In this document: positions 1 to 8,076 of the stretch, piece by piece | How positions within the stretch are numbered: the first letter of the stretch is position 1 | Layout of the letters: every line of letters starts with the position of its first letter | Assembly: GCA_021800165.1 (NCBI GenBank) | Contig: JAJYZF010000021.1 | Coordinates: 1 to 55,202 of the forward strand | Length of the DNA stretch: 55,202 bases | Source of the DNA: Planctomycetota bacterium | GTDB lineage: Bacteria; Planctomycetota; Phycisphaerae; WQYP01 | Direction of reading: 5' to 3' | Translations under genes and position numbers: made by a program | Notes under the pieces: generated by a model | Database searches by the model: none | What the model was told of the DNA's origin: nothing | What the model saw: only the letters and a program-made list of their open reading frames with translations

Positions 1-31
1 CGGCGTCCAGCCGCACGATATACTTCTTCAT
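1..31 (-). CDS. IS630-type transposase, N-terminus only (runs off the window)
   Basis: Only the first ten codons are present, reading MKKYIVRLDA on the minus strand. This matches the usual opening of IS630-family transposases. A near-perfect Shine-Dalgarno AAGGAGG lies 6 bases upstream of the ATG at 31. The rest of the element lies outside the window. The end of the insertion is probably close to position 70, where a TA dinucleotide (the IS630 target) precedes recognisable DprA-like coding sequence. With only ten residues the family call is good but not proven. Confidence 0.65.
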   Translation of the reverse strand, partial: MKKYIVRLDA

Positions 32-71
32 GCCGATCCTCCTTGATCGCGGGCAACATCGCCCAATGGTT

Positions 72-449
72 AGATCGGCTAATTCGGAAGATCACCCACA
101 GCTTTTGACGGAACGAGCCACTAGGCGGCTCCGCGGCCTGCGTCTCGGCACGGCCGGTCGCAAGGCGCTCCATGATGGGCGACTCCTCGTCATCACGCCC
201 TTCGGCGACGAGGTAACTCGCACCACTGCCGCGCAAGCGGTGCAGCGCAATGAATTGGTCGCAGCGATGGCTGACGCGGTGCTTGTGCCCTACGCCTCAC
301 CGGGCGGAAAGGCGGAGGTGACTGCGAAAAACGTCTTAGCCCGCGGCCAGCCGCTTTTTACTTTTTCAGGCGAAGGGAATGCCCGCCTAATCGAAGCCGG
401 AGCACGGTGTTATGAACTCGGCCGCGTAATGGCGGGGCGGTCGGCCTGA
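72..449 (+). pseudogene. DprA/Smf-like DNA-processing protein, C-terminal remnant
   Basis: The frame encodes the C-terminal part of a DprA-like Rossmann protein. Recognisable stretches are LLVITPF, then AQAVQRNELVAA, then SPGGKAEVTAKNVLARGQPLFTF. In full-length relatives these form the end of the DNA-binding nucleotide-fold domain. The N-terminal portion is missing: upstream lies the start of a divergently oriented IS630-type transposase, so the gene looks cut by that insertion. The frame stays open to the window edge, with an ATG at 30, but the residues before about position 110 do not resemble the family. The true boundary is inferred. DprA-like proteins act in natural transformation or DNA recombination; this remnant is unlikely to work. 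Confidence 0.55.
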
Positions 450-573
450 GTGGATTTTCGTCAGGGCGGGCGGCGAGAGCACCCAACGACACTGGAGATC
501 GCCGCTCGGCGGGAGGCACGCCATGCCGGCCTGTGACTTTTATAGCCTGTCTGACGCAGATTTCGTAGAGCTC

Positions 574-709
574 TGTGGTGCTCCCCGAAAACTGGGCGCG
601 CTGCTAAGGTAGCTTTTTCCTAGTTTTTGGGGTCGATTTTATGTCAGTAAAACGTCGTCGGTTTACGCCGCAGTTCAAGGCCACGGTGGCCATGGGGCGA
701 GGCGGTTAA
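574..709 (+). mobile_element. IS3-type element, left-end remnant with truncated orfA
   Basis: A possible terminal repeat starts near 574 (TGTGGTGCTCCCC). It is followed by a short leader and an ATG at 641 that opens a 22-codon frame ending at 709. Its start, MSVKRRRFTPQFKATVA, matches the beginning of IS3-family OrfA (helix-turn-helix transposase subunit). The frame then stops and nothing recognisable as the rest of orfA or orfB follows. This is a degraded insertion fragment. Confidence 0.5.
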
Positions 710-1288
710 TCTGGTGGCGTGCGGCTGGAGGCTGAGAACGGGGGAAGGCTTATTGCATGGATTGCCGTGGGCAAGCCCGTTTTTAGAGGTAATTTTAAGG
801 CGCGCTGTTGGGCTTGCTCACGCGTGTGACGGCCACGGGTTATCACTGCGGATAGCGGACGGTCGTATCGTACGACCTATGTCAAAATACAAAAACTCAG
901 GAAGCGGCGGGCAAGATGCCCGCCCCCCAAAAAAATGCCAGGCCCGGCAGGCTAACTGCGCTGCTGCGGCGGGCAAGATGCCCGCCCCCCAAAAAAATGC
1001 CAGGCCCGGCAGGCTAACTGCGCTACTGCGGCGGGCAAGATGCCCGCCCCCCCCAAGAAATGCCAGGCCCCCCCCAAAAAAAGGTCAGGGCGGGGGTAGC
1101 GCGATTTCCTTGACTGCGGCACATAAGTCGGTTAATGTTGATGTGTCGGCGTTTCTTGTGGTCGGAAAATGAGGTTGGTTCGGACCGTGTGCAAATAAAA
1201 TGCCAAGCGGACCATTCATTGAACTTCGTTGATGACCAGCTTTTCCCCGTGTACGGGAAGGCGTTTTGGGCATCAGCTTCACCTGATT
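710..1288. other. Gene-free stretch between IS remnant and the DoxX gene
   Basis: No convincing gene is seen. An open frame at 714-1172 runs through a tandem repeat and has low-complexity content, so it is not accepted. The stretch contains a 7-bp-arm palindrome at 861-877 (GGTCGTA, 3-base loop, TACGACC) and the 62-bp tandem repeat listed separately. It is best read as decayed mobile or intergenic DNA. Confidence 0.6.
904..1074. repeat. 62-bp tandem repeat, about 2.8 copies, with an internal hairpin
   Basis: Copies begin at 904, 966 and 1028, exactly 62 bases apart. The first two differ by only a few bases and the third diverges and shortens at its end. Each copy carries a short inverted repeat, GCGGGC-aagat-GCCCGC, followed by a C run and an A run. 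This resembles small REP-like hairpin elements of other genomes. No spacers of differing sequence are present, so it is not a CRISPR. Confidence 0.9.
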
Positions 1289-1301
1289 AAGGAGTAATTT
1301 T

Positions 1302-1784
1302 ATGGCAGCGTGTGCATCCAATGACGGTAAAAGCCGCGAAGCTGAGCATCTTACCAGCCTGGGAATTCTGCTGGTACGGGTGGTTTTGGGAATCATTTTT
1401 ATTTACTACGCCGGGCAACATGCGTTTGGATGGTTCGGCGGACGCGGAATTGGGGCCTTTGCCAATACGCTGGCTCATGATCATTTTCCCGTGCTGCCTG
1501 CACTGGTGTGGGCCTGGATGTCCGCCATTGCTGAATTGGTCGGTGCATCGCTGATCATCATTGGTCTGGTTTCCCGGTTGGCGGCCCTATTGATGATTTT
1601 GGATATGTTCGGGGTGCTTTGGGCACATTGGGCGGAAGGCTTCGGCGGCACCGATTTCAATATCGCCCTGATCGCCATGGCGGGTTTGGTTCTTATTGCC
1701 GGCCCAGGACAAATTGCTCTGGATTACCTCATTGGCTGTTCGCACAGTCAACCGCAACCGACGGGTTCCACTGCCGCGGCCTAA
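1302..1784 (+). CDS. DoxX-family membrane protein
   Basis: A 160-residue integral membrane protein with four predicted hydrophobic helices (roughly residues 18-37, 60-80, 83-103 and 112-133). The first, a LGILLVRVVLGIIF-type segment, is typical of the DoxX family (PF07681). DoxX-like proteins are small four-helix membrane proteins linked to respiratory or oxidative-stress functions; the exact role here is unknown. An AAGGAG Shine-Dalgarno lies about 7 bases before the ATG. The C-terminus is a short Ser/Thr/Ala-rich tail. It stands alone, convergent with the cytochrome c gene on the other strand, and no clear terminator separates them. Confidence 0.8.
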   Translation: MAACASNDGKSREAEHLTSLGILLVRVVLGIIFIYYAGQHAFGWFGGRGIGAFANTLAHDHFPVLPALVWAWMSAIAELVGASLIIIGLVSRLAALLMILDMFGVLWAHWAEGFGGTDFNIALIAMAGLVLIAGPGQIALDYLIGCSHSQPQPTGSTAAA

Positions 1785-1965
1785 AGACCGGCCGACGAAA
1801 ACGCAGTGCGGCCGGATACGATGGCCAATTCGCACAACTGCCGCCATGGCCGCATCGAACGCGCTGCGCGGATTGGGCTTTGCGGCAGGCAGGGTGTGTA
1901 CAATAGTTGGTCTATGGCCGCGGTCTTGCGGCCTTCGTGCGGCAATTGCTGATGTTGCGGCGTCG

Positions 1966-2412
1966 CTATTGGCCCTTTTTCGGACCAAAGGCATGGCGGA
2001 GGTAATCAATAACTTCCCAGCGTTGTTTGCGACTCAGGGAATCTTGAAAACTGGGCATCGGGCTTTTTCCGTGAGTGATCTTCCAAAAGATAGCCCCATC
2101 GGTCTGTTTCCAGAATTTAGCGGTGGTCAGATTCGCGGGGTGCGGGCTTAAAAATGCCCCGGTCGGACCGTCGCCTTTGGCGTTGGCTCCATGGCACGCT
2201 ACGCAATTCTGGGTAAAGATGGAATCCCCTGCGCTGATGGATTTGCCATTTATCGGAATCGGATTTTTAGCTTTAGAGGCATGGTGGGGAGCCTTCCAAT
2301 GCGAAAACATCTCCGGCTTGGGAAACATGGTGGAGGTGGGCATGGCTCCCAGGGTCAGCAGTGCCGCACAGACCGCCGAAAACAAAGGAACCTTGGAAGA
2401 CTTGAAAGACAT
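1966..2412 (-). CDS. Secreted c-type cytochrome (monohaem)
   Basis: The start at 2412 is chosen because GGAG lies about 9 bases upstream and the protein then opens with a signal peptide (basic SFKSSK, then a hydrophobic stretch). A longer frame to 2451 adds 13 residues without benefit. The mature domain has a single haem motif, CVACH, preceded by AGDSIFTQN and followed by KGDGPTG, typical of class I cytochrome c. A later MPSF supplies a plausible axial Met. The product would be a periplasmic electron carrier of about 148 residues. It follows the efflux locus on the same strand but is separated by about 600 bases, so it is probably its own unit. Confidence 0.85.
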   Translation of the reverse strand: MSFKSSKVPLFSAVCAALLTLGAMPTSTMFPKPEMFSHWKAPHHASKAKNPIPINGKSISAGDSIFTQNCVACHGANAKGDGPTGAFLSPHPANLTTAKFWKQTDGAIFWKITHGKSPMPSFQDSLSRKQRWEVIDYLRHAFGPKKGQ

Positions 2413-2470
2413 AGGCGCAATCTCCATAAAAATTTTGACCTTATGGTCCAAGCCGACGCCGCAGACACAT

Positions 2471-2500
2471 ATAATACTGCCAGGTGAAGGCTAAAATCAA
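2471..2500 (-). promoter_or_regulatory. Candidate sigma70-type promoter of the cytochrome c gene
   Basis: On the minus strand TTGATT (2500-2495) and TATTAT (2476-2471) are separated by 18 bases, about 60 bases upstream of the start codon at 2412. Match to the consensus is good but was found by eye. Confidence 0.45.
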
Positions 2501-3013
2501 GTAACCGGACCTGTTAGTCCGATTTTGGCCGCGGGTTCGTTGGGCATCAACGTGGGCCGGTATCGCGGATCCTCGGTTGGGTTTATCATCATGGGTGTTC
2601 TGGGTGTTCTCCGAAAAAAATCACCCCTTGACTCGGGCCTTGCCGTGTGGTTATGATATTGCTTGGCGCGGGCCAGTCTCTACCGAAGAGCAGGGCTTTG
2701 AGGATGAATGCCCTGCCGCGCAGGTTTGTGTCTTTACGACACCTTATAGTCGCTTCCTCCTTAGACCGCCCGCGCCCTTTTTTTTTATTCACATTCAATA
2801 CTTCACCAGGGGCGGTTCCCAGTAGCACCGGGACCGGGCAAAAATAACTGCACACTTTCCGGCTGGCCCTTTTGGCCGCCAGCTTCGTTGCCGGCTCCTT
2901 ACAGACCCACTGCGGGGTATGCGCCTCGCTCACGCCTCGCCAGCGGTAACAAAAGTTCGGAGAGAGCTTGAGCGCCGTAAAACATGAATTTATTTTTGCG
3001 CGGTCCCACCGCA
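2501..3013. other. Gene-free stretch downstream of tolC, possibly repeat-derived
   Basis: No supported gene. A minus-strand open frame (2589-3017) has atypical composition, no ribosome binding site that I can see, and looks like a translated non-coding repeat. The stretch holds long homopolymer-like runs (a T run near 2780, an A run near 2618) and short GGTCCC/GGGACC inverted segments. I see no RNA gene in it. Confidence 0.5.
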
Positions 3014-4438
3014 TCACCTGCGGTTGGAACGTGGCGCGGCATGAACGGGCTGTGGTGCGCCCCGCTCTATCGGCGCGGCAACGATGGCGTCGAGATCCGC
3101 AATGCGCTGGTTCTGATCGGTTTGAAGATCGACCATGGTCTGCTGAATTTGCAGCATGGTCTGGTTCGGCCCAAGCTGCCGAGCGGCCAAAGCTCCGCCT
3201 TGCTGGTAGGCCGCACGGGTCAGAGCGGCCAGCATCCGCCAGCGCGGCAGAATATGACCGCGAAAAAGCCGCAATTGGCGCTGATCATTACGCAGGGCGA
3301 TCAGGTCGATCAGCAGTCGGGAGGCCAGGCTGTTATATTGCCCGCGCCAGGAAGCATGGGTGGCGCGCAGTTGGTCACGGGCCTGGCGGATGGAGGCATC
3401 AATGGCCTGATAGCGCAGTGCCGGCACCACCAACGCCCCGGTGATATTCTGTACCGTGCCCTCCAGCGACGTGGAGAGGCCGAGGTCGAAATTGGGGATA
3501 TATCGCATTTTCGCGCGGCGTATGCTGATGCGGCCCGCCGCCGCGAGTTTCGCAAGCGCCTGGAGTTTTGGATTGCGACGTACCGCCAAGGCCAAGAGTT
3601 GCTCATTACTCGCAGCCGGTACCGGCACTCTGGCAATGGCCTGCGGCGGCTTCAGCGGCGTATTGGCCGGTCGTCCCAAAAGGGCGTTAAGGGCGGCGAG
3701 TTGGCGCGGCAGTTGCTGGGTAAGTTCCAAAGCGCGGCTGCGCAGCAAATCAAGACGATTTTGGCCGGAGAGCCACTGCTGCGGCTGGACGGTGCCGGTT
3801 TTGATTCCGGCTTGATTCAGGGCAATTACACTCTGCAACAACGCTTGCCGTCGCCTGACCAATTTCAGCAGAACGGCGGTTCGGGCGTAGCCATACCAGG
3901 CATCGAGCACGTTGCGCCGCAGCGCAAAGCGCGTCGATTGATAATTCCATTGGGCCGCCACAGCACGCAACAACGCGGCTTGGGCATCGGCGGATAACTT
4001 GGACGGCCATTGGATATCCGCGCTGCCCATATTGGCCACCCCCGCAGTGGTGTTGGCGAAGGAAGCGGCCCCGCGGCTTAACAAGGTGCCCGCGTTAAGC
4101 ATCAGGGTGGTGGTTTGGGTTCCGGCCTGCGGAATATTTTCAATGGCCACGCGCCACTGCCAATAGTATTGCTGCACCTGTGGGTTATTGCGCAGCGCAT
4201 AATGCACCAATTGACCGGGCGTGGCGTTGAATGGCAAGGGCGATGGATGGCGCTGGGCGTAGGGCTTGGCAAAGGGCCGCCCGGCAACTTGCGCTTGTCG
4301 CCGCAGTTGGGCTTCACCCGCCGGGTGTACCGTGCAGCCGGCCAGACTGATGCCGGCCACCAAAGTCACGATCAACAGCCAGGGGCAAAATCCACACCGT
4401 TGGCCCAGAGCCTGCAAGGATGGCAAATTGAACATCAT
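3014..4438 (-). CDS. TolC/CusC-family outer-membrane efflux lipoprotein
   Basis: A 474-residue outer-membrane factor that would form the exit duct of the tripartite pump encoded just upstream. The N-terminus is a lipoprotein signal peptide ending in the lipobox LAGC (residues 31-34). The body is Ala/Gln/Leu-rich and helical, with two OEP-type repeats (around residues 80-260 and 280-460), as in TolC relatives. The ATG overlaps the stop codon of the RND gene by four bases (ATGA), so translation is probably coupled. It is the last gene of the efflux operon. The family is secure from architecture and context; the substrate is taken from the RND partner. Confidence 0.85.
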   Translation of the reverse strand: MMFNLPSLQALGQRCGFCPWLLIVTLVAGISLAGCTVHPAGEAQLRRQAQVAGRPFAKPYAQRHPSPLPFNATPGQLVHYALRNNPQVQQYYWQWRVAIENIPQAGTQTTTLMLNAGTLLSRGAASFANTTAGVANMGSADIQWPSKLSADAQAALLRAVAAQWNYQSTRFALRRNVLDAWYGYARTAVLLKLVRRRQALLQSVIALNQAGIKTGTVQPQQWLSGQNRLDLLRSRALELTQQLPRQLAALNALLGRPANTPLKPPQAIARVPVPAASNEQLLALAVRRNPKLQALAKLAAAGRISIRRAKMRYIPNFDLGLSTSLEGTVQNITGALVVPALRYQAIDASIRQARDQLRATHASWRGQYNSLASRLLIDLIALRNDQRQLRLFRGHILPRWRMLAALTRAAYQQGGALAARQLGPNQTMLQIQQTMVDLQTDQNQRIADLDAIVAAPIERGAPQPVHAAPRSNRR

Positions 4439-7400
4439 ATATTGGCTCCAGTTTCAAGATGGGATTCGCCTGGGACCGGCGGTAGCGTGTTCCATTGTTT
4501 CCGAAGCCGCCACGCCATCACGATGTAATACAAGGCGGGGAGCACCAGCAATTCCAAAATAAACGCCGTACCCAGGCCCCCGATCATGGGTGCCGCCAAG
4601 CGGCGCATCACCGAACCGCCCGCACCTGTGGCCCAGAGCAGCGGGGTCAAACCGACCAGGGCCGCACAGGCGGTCATGGTCTGCGGACGGATGCGCCGCA
4701 CGGCCCCGGTATAAACGGCGTCGAAAAGGTCGCGCTGGTTTCCAAGTCGGCCATCCTTGTGCGCCTGCTTCAAACTGACATCGAGATACAACAGCAGCAC
4801 CATTCCCATTTCCACCGTTAATCCACCAAGGGCGATAATGCCCACCCACACCGCCACCGATAGCTGGTAATGCAGGAAATACAACGTCCATATCGCTCCC
4901 ACCAGGCCGAAAGGAACCGATAAAAGTACGCCCAGCACGCGGCCCAGACTGCCGGTGGATACCAGCAGCAGAATGAAAATGATCAATAAAACCATGGGCA
5001 CCACCAATTCCAAGCGGGCGTTGGCTTCTTGAATCTGTTGGTACAAGCCGATCCACTGATACGTGTAACCCGTGGGCAACCGGACACCGCGGCGGATGGC
5101 GGCGTTGGCTCGTTGAACGTAACCGACGGTGTCGCGGGTGGCAGTGGTGATGTTGACATAATTGACCGTCATCGCATTTTGGCTGTCAATCTCGGGTGGA
5201 CCCGCGGCATAATGGATTTTGGCGATCAGGCCCAGCGTGATCACGCCCCCATCGGGCGTGGCAATGGGAAGTTCCCGGAGTGCCGAGGCACTGCCGCGGA
5301 GCTTGCGAAAATAGCGGAGGTTGATGGGCAGGCGCTGCAACCCCCGCACCATGGTACTCACCGGATCGCCGCCGACGGCCATGGTGATGATGCGTTGCAC
5401 CGCCGCCTGGGTCAGGCCGTAGCGCATGGCCCGCAACCGGTTGATATGGATATCCAGGTAATAACCGCCCAAGGTCTGATCGGCGATGGCACCGTCGGTC
5501 CCCGGTACGCCTTGGAGCACGTGCGCGATCTGATTGGAAACCCGGCCCAACACCTTGAGGTTTTCGCCGAAGATGCGCATGCCCAGCAGGGTCTTACTGC
5601 CGGTGTTGGCCATATTGACGCGATTGGTGATAGGCATGGTCCAATAGGCCGCAAAGCCGGGAATGTTCAGGGCCTGGTTCAGCCCGTCGTGATGCTTTCC
5701 GCCGGCGCTGGTCCAGCCGGCCATGAGTTGGCTTAAAGAGAGGTGGGCATGGGCCGGCCAGAAGGTGCGCCGGAGCGGCCATGAAAGCCAGTGCGGCCAG
5801 TGGTCATAGAACCGGGCCACTGGCACGACGGGCCAAGCGGTCCGGCGTTTGAGGCGGATGATGGTATCAATCATGTTCAGCGGAGCGGAATCGGTGGCGG
5901 TATCGGCCCGGCCAATTTGTCCCCAGACGCTTTTCACCTCCGGGAAACTTTTGATGATTTTGTCGCTCTGCTCCAGCACGTAACCCGCCTCACCGATACT
6001 GATACCTGGATAGGTTGTGGGCATATATTCCAGATCACCTTCATAAAGCGGGGGCGTAAACTGCGTGCCCAAACGGGTCCAGGGCCAGTAAATGGAAATG
6101 CACAACGCCGCAGCCGCTACCAGCAGCAGCCACCGCCAGGCCATGGCCGTGTTGAACACCGGACGAAATACCTTCTGCAGCCACCTGCTGACTAGATTGT
6201 GCTCTTCGTGAATGATCTTCTGCGGCAGCACCAGCAACAATGCCAATACCATCCAACCGCCGCAAATCCACCAATGGTAGCGGGCCATCTGGCCATGCGA
6301 GCCGATGGCCAAGTACAATCCAGCCGCAGGGCCGAAAATTATGGCCGACGCCGCAGACCATTGCAGCCACGATGGCCACTGCTCCGGAAACAACCGCGGC
6401 GTCACAAAATAAATCATCAAAATGGGGACGACCGTAATGGAAAGCACCGCCGCGGCACCAATGGCAAACGTCTTGGTCAAGGCCAGCGGGCCAAACATTT
6501 TGCCGCTTTCACCGGGTAAAATAAAAATCGGCAGGAAACTGATGGTGATAATCAACAGGCTGAAAAATAGTGCCGGCCCGACTTCCTGGGCCGCCTCCAG
6601 CATGAGCGTGGACCGCGGACGCGGCGGTCGGCCTGCGGCCGCCCCCCGCTCGTCGCGATTGATCCGCTGGTGCGCGTTTTCAATCATCACGATCGAACTG
6701 TCCACCACCACGCCAATGGCGATGGCGATACCGCTAAGACTCATGATATTGGCGCTCACATCGAGCCAATAGAGAATCGCCAGGCTGATGATCATGCTGG
6801 CTGGAATTACCACAATGGCCACCAAACCGCTGCGTCCGTGCCATAAGAACAAAAGGCACACGGCCGCCACCACAATCATTTCCTCCAGCAGCGTGTCGGA
6901 GAGCGTATGAATTGAACGGTTGATGAGGTTATCCCGGTCGTAGCCGGTTTTGACGAACACACCGGGCGGCAGGCTCGTAGAGAGGCTGGCTAATTTCCTT
7001 TTTACCCGTTGCACCACCCGATAGGTGTCCGCGCCGGAACGCACCACCACAATACCGCCTACCACCTGCCCGCGCCCGTTCCAATCCAGAATTCCCTGCC
7101 GCTGCCGGCCGGCAATTTGCACCGTGGCCACGTCCCGCAGTGGAAGCGGCGTACCATCGGGGGCCTGGGCCACGGGAACGTTTTCGAGTTGGCTTTGATT
7201 TCTCAAATATCCCCGGCTGCGCAGCAGATACTGCAACTCGCCAATGTCCACGGTCGCGCCGCCGACATCGTTGTTGGATTTTTGAATAGCATCGGCCACC
7301 TGTTCCACGGTCAGGTGGTAGGCTCGAAGCCGGTTGGGATTCACCACCACCTGATATTCCTCGGAAAAGCCGCCTATTCCCGCTACCTCCGCCACGCCAG

Positions 7401-8076
7401 GTACGGCGTCGAGCTGATAACGCACAAACCAGTCTTGCAGGGAGCGCAACTGCCCGAGATTGATATTGCTGGAGACCAGAGGCCGGCCCGACAGGGGCGA
7501 TTTTCCCGGACGGTCAAAGGCCCGCACCAGTACCAGTTGGGCCCGGCGGGCAGCGGGCACTTGATGCCGATGGGCATACCAACGATGGCTTTTCGGATCG
7601 TGCCAGATTCCCCCGGGGTGATTTTTGCAATACCAGCCGGGATATAGCACGTACTGATACGCCCACCCGGCACCGGTGGCGTCCGGACCCAGTTGCGGGG
7701 TGACCCCTTTGGGCAGCAACGCCTTGGCGGCATCCAGATACTCCAGCACGACGTTGCGTGCCCAGTACAAATTGGTGCCATTTTTAAACACCACCGTCAC
7801 CAGGGAATACTCGAACATGCTCTGGCCGCGGACGGCCTTAACATCGGGTACATGAATAAGCTGGGTTTCGAGCGGATAGGTGACCTGCTGGTCCACCACT
7901 CCGGGCGTCTGGCCGGCATCATTGGTCAGTACCAGTACCTGTACGTCGGAGAGGTCGGGCACAGCGTCGAGCTTGCTGTGAAAGGCGGCCCAGCCGGCCG
8001 CGACCATTACCCCCAGAGCCACCAGCAGCACCAGAAGGCGGTTGTGAATCGAGATTTCTATGATTTTGCGGATCAT
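4435..8076 (-). CDS. cusA: Heavy-metal RND efflux transporter, CusA/CzcA type (enlarged)
   Basis: The inner-membrane proton-driven pump of a tripartite metal efflux system. Visible hallmarks are the N-terminal helix, the proton-relay segment VVVDSSIVMIENAH (Asp near residue 459), and WTMPITNRVNM followed by TGSKT near residue 815. That last stretch corresponds to the Cu(I)/Ag(I) CusA signature TMPI..RIDM..TGI, with Asp replaced by Asn. At 1213 residues it is about 165 longer than E. coli CusA. Extra sequence lies in the first periplasmic lobe (about residues 140-200, Trp/His/Tyr-rich) and as two additional hydrophobic segments near residues 552-612. The ATG overlaps the cusB stop by four bases. 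A copper/silver substrate is likely but not proven. Confidence 0.85.
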   Translation of the reverse strand: MIRKIIEISIHNRLLVLLVALGVMVAAGWAAFHSKLDAVPDLSDVQVLVLTNDAGQTPGVVDQQVTYPLETQLIHVPDVKAVRGQSMFEYSLVTVVFKNGTNLYWARNVVLEYLDAAKALLPKGVTPQLGPDATGAGWAYQYVLYPGWYCKNHPGGIWHDPKSHRWYAHRHQVPAARRAQLVLVRAFDRPGKSPLSGRPLVSSNINLGQLRSLQDWFVRYQLDAVPGVAEVAGIGGFSEEYQVVVNPNRLRAYHLTVEQVADAIQKSNNDVGGATVDIGELQYLLRSRGYLRNQSQLENVPVAQAPDGTPLPLRDVATVQIAGRQRQGILDWNGRGQVVGGIVVVRSGADTYRVVQRVKRKLASLSTSLPPGVFVKTGYDRDNLINRSIHTLSDTLLEEMIVVAAVCLLFLWHGRSGLVAIVVIPASMIISLAILYWLDVSANIMSLSGIAIAIGVVVDSSIVMIENAHQRINRDERGAAAGRPPRPRSTLMLEAAQEVGPALFFSLLIITISFLPIFILPGESGKMFGPLALTKTFAIGAAAVLSITVVPILMIYFVTPRLFPEQWPSWLQWSAASAIIFGPAAGLYLAIGSHGQMARYHWWICGGWMVLALLLVLPQKIIHEEHNLVSRWLQKVFRPVFNTAMAWRWLLLVAAAALCISIYWPWTRLGTQFTPPLYEGDLEYMPTTYPGISIGEAGYVLEQSDKIIKSFPEVKSVWGQIGRADTATDSAPLNMIDTIIRLKRRTAWPVVPVARFYDHWPHWLSWPLRRTFWPAHAHLSLSQLMAGWTSAGGKHHDGLNQALNIPGFAAYWTMPITNRVNMANTGSKTLLGMRIFGENLKVLGRVSNQIAHVLQGVPGTDGAIADQTLGGYYLDIHINRLRAMRYGLTQAAVQRIITMAVGGDPVSTMVRGLQRLPINLRYFRKLRGSASALRELPIATPDGGVITLGLIAKIHYAAGPPEIDSQNAMTVNYVNITTATRDTVGYVQRANAAIRRGVRLPTGYTYQWIGLYQQIQEANARLELVVPMVLLIIFILLLVSTGSLGRVLGVLLSVPFGLVGAIWTLYFLHYQLSVAVWVGIIALGGLTVEMGMVLLLYLDVSLKQAHKDGRLGNQRDLFDAVYTGAVRRIRPQTMTACAALVGLTPLLWATGAGGSVMRRLAAPMIGGLGTAFILELLVLPALYYIVMAWRLRKQWNTLPPVPGESHLETGANI

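Noticed and set aside
904-1074. Possible small CRISPR array
   Set aside because: The units are contiguous 62-bp copies with no unique spacers and no cas genes nearby.
714-1172. 152-codon plus-strand open frame
   Set aside because: It runs straight through the 62-bp tandem repeat, has low-complexity content and no ribosome binding site.
2589-3017. 142-codon minus-strand frame
   Set aside because: Composition is unlike a protein, no Shine-Dalgarno, and it sits in probable repeat DNA.
2984-3997. 337-codon frame antisense to the TolC-like gene
   Set aside because: It is a shadow of a secure gene on the other strand; high GC leaves the antisense frame open.
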